DNA from: Hyphomicrobium_A sp041659545
GTDB lineage: Bacteria; Pseudomonadota; Alphaproteobacteria; Rhizobiales; Hyphomicrobiaceae
DNA length: 11,021 nucleotides
Reading direction: 5' to 3'
Assembly (NCBI GenBank): GCA_041659545.1
Contig: JBAZYB010000137.1
Span: 1 to 11,021 of the forward strand
The position numbers and the translations under genes are program-made. This document shows, piece after piece, positions 6,481 to 11,021 of the stretch (its first letter is position 1; every line of letters begins with the position of its first letter). Under the pieces are notes generated by a model. It was given only the letters and a program-made list of their open reading frames with translations, was not told where the DNA came from and made no database searches.

Positions 6481-7685
6481 TGCTGATAGAGACGCTCAAG
6501 CTTGCTTTCCGCGCAATTCAGCGCAACGCACTGCGCTCGCTCCTGACCGTGCTCGGCATCGTCATCGGCGTCGGCGCCGTTATTGCCATGGTCACGATCG
6601 GCAATGGCGCCACCGCCAAGGTCACCGCCGATCTTGCCAAGCTGGGCACTAACCTCCTATTCGTCCGTCCGGGACAGTTCGGCCCCGGTCGCGCCAGCTC
6701 GGAGGCAAAAGCGTTCAACACGCGCGACGTGGAGGCGCTACGGACTGAGCTCAGCGGCGTGCGCGCCGTCGCGCCTTCCGCGTCGAAATCTGCAACAATC
6801 GTGTTTGGGACGGAGAACCGTTCGTCCAGCACAACTGGCACGGATAATACCTACTTCATCGCGCAGGACTGGAATCTCGAATCCGGTCGGCAGTTCCTGG
6901 ATAGCGAGGTGCGGGGCGGCCGCGCGGCCTGCATCATTGGCAAGACCGTGCGCGACGAGCTGTTCGGCGCCTCCGACTTCCTTGGTCGCAGCGTGCGCGT
7001 AAACAAGATCTCCTGCGAGGTGATTGGACTGCTGCAGGCGAAGGGCCAGTCGAGCTTCGGCACCGATCAGGACGATGTCGTTTTGATGCCACTCAGGGCC
7101 TTCCAGCGGCGTCTGGCCGGCAATACGGATGTGTCGTCGATCCTGGTATCGGCAGAGGAGGGCATCGACACAGCGAACGTGCAGGCCGACATCGAGCGCC
7201 TCCTGCGCGAACGGCGCAGCATCACGCGTGGGAAGGAGGACGATTTTACGGTCCGCGACATGAAGCAGATCGCGGAGACTCAGACGGGCACAACGGCTGT
7301 GCTCACCGGCCTGCTCGGCGCCGTTGCCGGGGTGAGCCTCCTGGTCGGCGGCATCGGGATCATGAATATCATGCTGGTTTCGGTGACAGAGCGCACGCGG
7401 GAGATCGGCATACGCCTTGCGATTGGTGCGCTCGAACGGCAAGTCCTCATGCAGTTCCTGGCCGAAGCAATTGTGCTTTCGATGTTCGGCGGTCTGCTGG
7501 GAATTGCACTCGGTCTCGGGCTTGCGTGGCTGGCGACGGGAGTGCTGCAAGTCCCCTTCCTCATCGATCCATCGATCATCCTCCTCGCCTTCTCATTCTC
7601 TGCGCTAGTCGGAGTAGCGTTCGGTTATTTCCCCGCCCGGCGCGCTGCTCGCCTCGATCCAATCGAGGCACTGCGGCATGAGTAG
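6477..7685 (+). CDS. MacB-like ABC permease (FtsX-like, four TM segments)
   Basis: A 402-residue permease with the MacB_PCD-FtsX layout. The first membrane segment is at about 20-42 (LLTVLGIVIGVGAVIAMVTIG), then comes a periplasmic domain of about 230 residues, then three membrane segments near 273-300, 328-355 and 365-386. Family hallmarks include the N-terminal RNALRSLLTVLGIVIG, the coupling motif VTERTREIGIRLAIGA (303-318) that contacts the ATPase, and the C-terminal PARRAARLDPIEALRHE. The start overlaps the ATPase stop by 4 nt (ATGA), with AGAAGG just upstream, so translation is coupled. Together with the adaptor and ATPase it would form a tripartite pump that moves a substrate from the periplasm or outer leaflet to the outside. 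Known MacAB systems export macrolides, enterotoxin, lipopeptides or siderophore-like compounds; the cargo here is unknown, but the upstream biosynthetic genes are the obvious candidate source. Confidence 0.94.
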   Translation: MMLIETLKLAFRAIQRNALRSLLTVLGIVIGVGAVIAMVTIGNGATAKVTADLAKLGTNLLFVRPGQFGPGRASSEAKAFNTRDVEALRTELSGVRAVAPSASKSATIVFGTENRSSSTTGTDNTYFIAQDWNLESGRQFLDSEVRGGRAACIIGKTVRDELFGASDFLGRSVRVNKISCEVIGLLQAKGQSSFGTDQDDVVLMPLRAFQRRLAGNTDVSSILVSAEEGIDTANVQADIERLLRERRSITRGKEDDFTVRDMKQIAETQTGTTAVLTGLLGAVAGVSLLVGGIGIMNIMLVSVTERTREIGIRLAIGALERQVLMQFLAEAIVLSMFGGLLGIALGLGLAWLATGVLQVPFLIDPSIILLAFSFSALVGVAFGYFPARRAARLDPIEALRHE

Positions 7686-7941
7686 CCCCCGGGATCGAGC
7701 ACGCGCAATCCAGTCGCCTGATCGTCGGGATAGAGGCGGAGTATCTCGGTCCTCAGCGCCGGTTCCAGATTTGAAATGTGGTGGCTTCTGAAGGCTAAGC
7801 AGACGCAGAATTGCGGAGCCGGAGAACCTACGCAGCCCACGTCGCCGAGGGCCGCTCGGCGAACCGTCGAAGTCACCGGTTGACTTGCGAGCGGACGAGA
7901 GTGCGACGTGGGCGAAAAGCTGAATACACATCCAATCGAGC
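7686..7941. other. Convergent intergenic region
   Basis: These 256 bp lie between the end of the permease gene (+) and the end of the DUF4915 gene (-). A strong nested inverted repeat occupies 7835-7913 (listed separately). On the minus strand, about 7777-7689 has a coding-like stretch (reading ISNLEPALRTEILRLYPDDQ) with mostly G/C third positions but no good start, possibly the relic of a lost gene. No run of T follows the inverted repeat on either strand, so a classic intrinsic terminator is not evident. Confidence 0.5.
7835..7913. repeat. Long nested inverted repeat between convergent genes
   Basis: Three perfect stems nest in one another. The outer stem is GCCCACGTCGC (7835-7845) with GCGACGTGGGC (7903-7913), 11 bp. 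The middle stem is CCGCTCG (7852-7858) with CGAGCGG (7888-7894), 7 bp. The inner stem is AAGTCA (7870-7875) with TGACTT (7881-7886) around a CCGGT loop. An alternative local hairpin, CGCCGAG (7843-7849) with CTCGGCG (7855-7861), competes with the outer two. The structure lies 28 bp beyond the stop of the minus-strand gene. It could be a bidirectional terminator or RNA-stability hairpin, or a small palindromic intergenic element of the REP/RIME kind. Confidence 0.65.
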
Positions 7942-9036
7942 CTAAGCAGGGCCACCGACCGGGTTCGTCGGGTAATCATCATGCGTGATGAGTTCCATGA
8001 TCTCGCTGCTGGCAAAGCCGAGGGCCATTGGCCGAACGTTCCCCGCCACGATGGCTACGTCGTAGAGTTCCGCCATGGGGCCGTCTATGCGGAACCAATG
8101 GACACAGGTGCCGCTGCTAATGTCGATGACCTGCACTCCGCACCATGGCTCCGAATCTGCTTCTGCCAGCTTGCGATCGAGCGCCAGGCCTTCGAAGCGC
8201 TGGTAGCGCGGCTTCGACAAGCCGACGAAGGCGTGGTCACCATGGAACGCGAGGCCGCGCACGAAGCCGGGACAGAAGGCGAGGACGTGAAACTTGGAGG
8301 CAGCGGCAGTCTCGCCGCGCTCGATCCAGCCGAGTTCTCCGGTCCCCGAGTTCAGCACCCAAAGCTTGCCGCGGTACAGCCTTGGCGAGTGCGGCATGGA
8401 CAGCCCGCCAATGACGACGTCGCCAGTCGCCACATCGATTACGGTACCACCATCAGCGCGCCGGTCGCGCCACCCATCGACGGTATCGGATCTGCTCACG
8501 GCCGTGACGTAGCGGGGCGCGCCGTCCTGCATGGCGAGGCCGTTGAGATGGCAGCGGTCCTCCTTGACGATGCGCGAGACGAACGGCGGCTTCCACAAGG
8601 GCGTGAAGCTGTGCCGTTCGGACGTTGTCGCGAGGCAGTTGTAGAGCGTGTTGACGAAGATGATCCGTCCATCGCTCAGCAACCCCAAGTCGTGAATATC
8701 GAGCTCCCCGGTGATGAATGTCTGGCGCGGCACGTAGCACGCATCGAAGACACCATTGATCTGCTGACCGGGATCGAGAACGTTGCGGAGCTTCAGTATC
8801 TGGAACAGCGTCGCCAATAGGATCGTATTTTTGCCTGCCACGCAGATGCCCATCGCCTTTTGGAAAAGGCGCTCATGCACCATGAGGCCACCGTCGATGT
8901 TCTGGCCGATCAGATAGAACTTTCCCGACTGGTAGGACGAGATCGCCAGCGCGATCCTATGCGCGGCGAGAAAGTTTGGCAGGCCCGGCGACATGGAATA
9001 GGTCGCGCTGGCGTTCTCCGGCGTCTCAGCGGCCAA
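7942..9036 (-). CDS. TIGR03032/DUF4915 family protein, probable beta-propeller
   Basis: A 364-residue protein I recognise as the TIGR03032 (DUF4915) family from its ordered motifs: LGLLSDGRIIFVNTLYNCLA (117-136), DRCHLNGLA (160-168), GLSMPHSPRLY (211-221), LNSGTGELG (228-236), CPGFVRGLAF (255-264), VGLSKPR (271-277) and WCGVQVID (298-305). Repeated beta-rich blades with Gly-Asp turns suggest a beta-propeller. No signal peptide or membrane segment is evident. The family has no established function that I know of. The reading frame starts at TTG 9036, which has GGAGG 11 nt upstream; the first in-frame ATG is at 8994 but has no Shine-Dalgarno, so 9036 is preferred, with doubt. It is transcribed away from the autotransporter and towards the exporter operon, so it is probably a separate unit. 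A long plus-strand open frame across the same DNA is a shadow. Confidence 0.85.
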   Translation of the reverse strand: MAAETPENASATYSMSPGLPNFLAAHRIALAISSYQSGKFYLIGQNIDGGLMVHERLFQKAMGICVAGKNTILLATLFQILKLRNVLDPGQQINGVFDACYVPRQTFITGELDIHDLGLLSDGRIIFVNTLYNCLATTSERHSFTPLWKPPFVSRIVKEDRCHLNGLAMQDGAPRYVTAVSRSDTVDGWRDRRADGGTVIDVATGDVVIGGLSMPHSPRLYRGKLWVLNSGTGELGWIERGETAAASKFHVLAFCPGFVRGLAFHGDHAFVGLSKPRYQRFEGLALDRKLAEADSEPWCGVQVIDISSGTCVHWFRIDGPMAELYDVAIVAGNVRPMALGFASSEIMELITHDDYPTNPVGGPA

Positions 9037-9047
9037 GGCTTTTCACG

Positions 9048-9052
9048 CCTCC
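9048..9052 (-). promoter_or_regulatory. Ribosome binding site supporting the TTG start
   Basis: On the minus strand GGAGG (CCTCC on plus) lies 11 nt before TTG 9036. The spacing is slightly long, but it is the only good Shine-Dalgarno near any start of the DUF4915 gene, and so it supports the TTG over ATG 8994. Confidence 0.5.
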
Positions 9053-9128
9053 ACTTATGAGAGTAATGACGATCGTCGCACTGTGTGCAAGCAGACCGGT
9101 CCGTGTGGGTATTGTGCGTCGTCGGATC

Positions 9129-9158
9129 ATGACCGATCGTCACGAAAAGTAGTACAAT
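9129..9158 (+). promoter_or_regulatory. Candidate sigma-70-type promoter of the autotransporter gene
   Basis: ATGACC (9129-9134), an 18-bp spacer and TACAAT (9153-9158) match TTGACA/TATAAT at 4 of 6 and 5 of 6 positions. Transcription would start near 9165, giving a leader of about 33 nt before ATG 9198. The only ribosome-binding signal is a G-run (9189-9193). Confidence 0.45.
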
Positions 9159-9197
9159 TGCCACTGATTCGGTGTGCGTACTTTGCCCGGGGGCGCA

Positions 9198-11021
9198 ATG
9201 AGCACACGATCGTTTCACAAACGGCTGATGCTGTCGTCTGCCGTCTTGGTGACTACGATCGGCGCGTACGGGCGGCGCGCCTATGGCGCTTGCGCAAATG
9301 TTGGCGGATCGAATTTCGAATGTTCTGGCGCCAGCACGGCGCAGTCGATCAACGCCGCCAATGCCGCCGTCACCACGCTGCCTGGGTTCAGCGTCACCAC
9401 TGGCTCATCCAACGCACTCTCGATCACCGGCACCGGCAACCTTTCGTATACAGACTCCAATGTCTCACCCCTTACGGCGACGGCCGGCAACGGCCTCAAC
9501 GTGTTCAGCTCCGCCGTTGGTCCGGGCAGCGTCACGATTGACACCAATGGCCCCATCATTGCGCGAAACTACGGCATCCGCGGACGCAATCTCGGCACCG
9601 GCGCACTCTCGATCACCGTCGACGGCGACGTCACGAGCAACGGCACCAGTTCCGTCTCGCGGGGCATCGTGGCCTTCAATTTCGGAACCAATCTGACCCT
9701 GGTTACCGGCGCCGGCGCCGACATCAGCGGAGCGAGGTACGGCATACTCGCACGCAATTACGGGACCGGTACGACAAGCGTCACCGTCAACGGCGACGTA
9801 ACCGCTGCCGGTACCACCGGAAGCGATACGGCGCTTCTGGCGCGTGGCAACGCCGATGTCACGGTTACGACAGCGTCGGGAACGACGGTCATCGGTCAGG
9901 AAACTGGTATCTCTGCGCGCAGCGACGGAAGCGCTGGCGTAACAGGAATATCCGTGAACGGGGACGTCACGGGAACCAACGACGACGGCATCTATGCCAG
10001 GGGTGGCAGTTCCGGGGCGATCAATATAACGGTCGCCTCGACAGGTAGCGTGACATCGAACGGTGCAGCAGCTGATGACTTCGCCATCGATACCTCGGAA
10101 TTTGGCGTCAGCGCCACTTCGCTCACCGTTGCCGGTGCCATCGATGGGGGCGGAGGTGGCGCCGTTCGCTTTCAGTCGGCAAACGACCGTCTGGAACTGC
10201 AACCTGGTGCCATCATAAGCGGCACCGTTTTTGGAGGTGCGGGGACCGATACCTTCGTTCTCGGGGGTGTCGGAGTCGGAACCTTTGACGTATCCACGAT
10301 CGGGGCGGGCCAACAGTATCGGGACTTCGAGATCTTCCAAAAGGAAGACGCCAGCCAGTGGACGCTCACAGGCACCAACGCGTCGCTCACCAACTTTGCG
10401 GTGAACGGCGGCAGCCTGATTGTCAGTGGCAACCTGCCGAACACTCCCTTCACCGTAAACAGCGCCACGCTTGAGCTGGCAGGCTCTGGCAACGTCGGTA
10501 GCGTCGACATCGCCAGCGCAGCGGGAGTGTTCGATATTTCCGGCACCGCCGCGGGGGCCACGATAACGACGCTCTCGGGTGTCGCTGGCAGCTCGGTCCT
10601 TCTCGGCGCGGAAACACTCACGCTTTCCAATGCCTCAGGAACCTTTGCGGGTACTATCGGCGGAACCGGAGGATTGGTCCTCGACGGCGGCACGGAAGTG
10701 CTCACCGGAACAAGTACGTTCACTGGGAGCACAACACTCAACGGCGGCATCCTGGAGGTCGACGGCTCGATCGCGTCTTCGAGCGGGCTGACTGTTCAGT
10801 CGGGGGGGCTCCTCACGGGGATAGGAACGGTACCAGCCACGACGATCACCAGTGGCGGCGTGCTGCGGCCCGGAAACACGACTGGAACGCTGACGGTCGA
10901 CGGCGATCTGACGCTCAATCCCGGGGCTCTGCTCGATGTCCAGCTCAACAACCCGCCGCCCGGAACCATGGTCACGGCAGTCAACGGCATCGTCACGCTG
11001 TCGGGTGCGTCGTTGAATCTG
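9198..11021 (+). CDS. Autotransporter-type adhesin, N-terminal passenger part (3' end outside window)
   Basis: ATG 9198 opens a frame that stays open for 608 codons to the right edge. The start has a signal peptide (basic MSTRSFHKR, hydrophobic core to about 24, probable cleavage near AYG-AC at 30-31), then the Cys32/Cys42 pair in ACANVGGSNFECSG typical of rhizobial autotransporters. The rest is Gly/Thr/Ser/Val-rich beta-solenoid. Residues 125-290 contain repeats of the type YGI.ARN.GTG..S.TV.GDVT. Residues 312-380 (GAIDGGGGGAVRF, GGAGTDTFVLGG, GTFDVSTI, FEIFQK) and 388-393 (WTLTGT) are standard linkers of this family. A passenger-associated strand repeat (PATR) is at about 489-522 (GTGGLVLDGGTEVLTG, then TTLNGGILEVDG). 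The C-terminal beta-barrel must lie beyond the window. It would be a type V secreted surface protein, probably adhesive; a ligand cannot be inferred. Confidence 0.88.
   Translation, partial: MSTRSFHKRLMLSSAVLVTTIGAYGRRAYGACANVGGSNFECSGASTAQSINAANAAVTTLPGFSVTTGSSNALSITGTGNLSYTDSNVSPLTATAGNGLNVFSSAVGPGSVTIDTNGPIIARNYGIRGRNLGTGALSITVDGDVTSNGTSSVSRGIVAFNFGTNLTLVTGAGADISGARYGILARNYGTGTTSVTVNGDVTAAGTTGSDTALLARGNADVTVTTASGTTVIGQETGISARSDGSAGVTGISVNGDVTGTNDDGIYARGGSSGAINITVASTGSVTSNGAAADDFAIDTSEFGVSATSLTVAGAIDGGGGGAVRFQSANDRLELQPGAIISGTVFGGAGTDTFVLGGVGVGTFDVSTIGAGQQYRDFEIFQKEDASQWTLTGTNASLTNFAVNGGSLIVSGNLPNTPFTVNSATLELAGSGNVGSVDIASAAGVFDISGTAAGATITTLSGVAGSSVLLGAETLTLSNASGTFAGTIGGTGGLVLDGGTEVLTGTSTFTGSTTLNGGILEVDGSIASSSGLTVQSGGLLTGIGTVPATTITSGGVLRPGNTTGTLTVDGDLTLNPGALLDVQLNNPPPGTMVTAVNGIVTLSGASLNL
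9570..10067 (+). repeat. In-frame beta-solenoid repeats in the autotransporter passenger
   Basis: Residues 125-146, 181-202 and 236-258 repeat the pattern (Y/T)GI.(A/G)R..G....(I/V)(T/S)V.GDVT at 55-56 residue intervals (about 165-168 bp). Shorter GI.A or AL.A turns at 156, 212 and 264 fall halfway between or after them. The basic unit is therefore about 28 residues, with two alternating types per pair. Confidence 0.65.

Larger units (their letters stand above)
9037..9197. promoter_or_regulatory. Divergent promoter region with two similar palindromes
   Basis: Between the two divergent genes lie TGACGATCGTCG (9067-9078, with GACGATCGTC a perfect palindrome at 9068-9077) and TGACCGATCGTCA (9130-9142). 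The two share TGAC, GATCGTC and a dyad centre, and are about 63 bp apart. On the minus strand a weak TTGCAC-N17-ATTACT pair (9090 down to 9062) would place the first palindrome between -35 and -10. The second overlaps the -35 of the plus-strand promoter candidate. This looks like operator architecture, but no regulator is encoded nearby. Confidence 0.4.

Noticed and set aside
7651..7669. Perfect hairpin GCCTCGAT-CCA-ATCGAGGC near the permease stop
   Set aside because: It encodes the conserved RLDPIEA end of the MacB family and has no T-run, so it is probably a coincidence of codon choice.
7835..7913. The nested palindrome as a tRNA or tRNA remnant
   Set aside because: The 11-bp terminal stem, lack of a proper T-arm and anticodon arm, and absence of a CCA end do not fit a tRNA cloverleaf.
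7981..8820. Plus-strand open frame of 279 codons across the DUF4915 gene
   Set aside because: Antisense to a gene with many family motifs; its product shows no domain.
9465..10340. Minus-strand open frame across the autotransporter
   Set aside because: Antisense to the repeat-rich passenger; the plus frame with signal peptide, repeats and PATR is clearly the real one.
1..11021. CRISPR array, integrase, complete insertion sequence or RNA gene
   Set aside because: No regularly spaced identical repeats, no transposase or integrase motif, and no tRNA-like or rRNA-like sequence was found on reading either strand.

Overview
The window looks like a chromosomal segment of a GC-rich alphaproteobacterium, most likely a Hyphomicrobiales (Rhizobiales) member of the Bradyrhizobium/Rhodopseudomonas type. 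This is inferred from the strong G/C bias at third codon positions, the Gly/Thr/Ser-rich beta-solenoid autotransporter in a style common in that order, and a TIGR03032/DUF4915 protein. No rRNA or other lineage marker is present, so the assignment is tentative.

Positions 1-4037 hold a same-strand run that reads like a small metabolic operon: the C-terminal part of an ANL-superfamily adenylate-forming ligase (cut by the left edge), a heme-oxygenase-like di-iron oxidase (HDO; CADD/UndA/TenA-PqqC fold), a short-chain dehydrogenase overlapping it by 11 bp, a secreted TPR-like protein, a class I SAM methyltransferase and a 41-residue lipoprotein. Positions 4038-4476 hold no convincing gene, but contain a cluster of four phased TCAA-core repeats and a perfect 12-bp palindrome just before the next operon.

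Positions 4477-7685 encode a MacAB-type ABC export system split into three tightly packed genes: a periplasmic adaptor, an ATPase and a FtsX-like permease. No TolC-like outer-membrane channel lies in the window. The most economical reading of the left two thirds is that a substrate is activated by the ligase, oxidised or cleaved by the di-iron enzyme, reduced and perhaps methylated, and that the product is exported by the MacAB-type pump. I do not recognise this exact gene set as a characterised pathway.

After the permease, a 256-bp convergent intergenic region contains a long nested inverted repeat and possibly a decayed reading frame. It is followed on the minus strand by a TIGR03032/DUF4915 protein, probably a beta-propeller. 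A 161-bp divergent intergenic region with two similar CGATCG-centred palindromes separates it from a plus-strand autotransporter-type passenger. That last gene runs off the right edge, with 608 codons visible. The right part appears unrelated to the metabolic and export operons.
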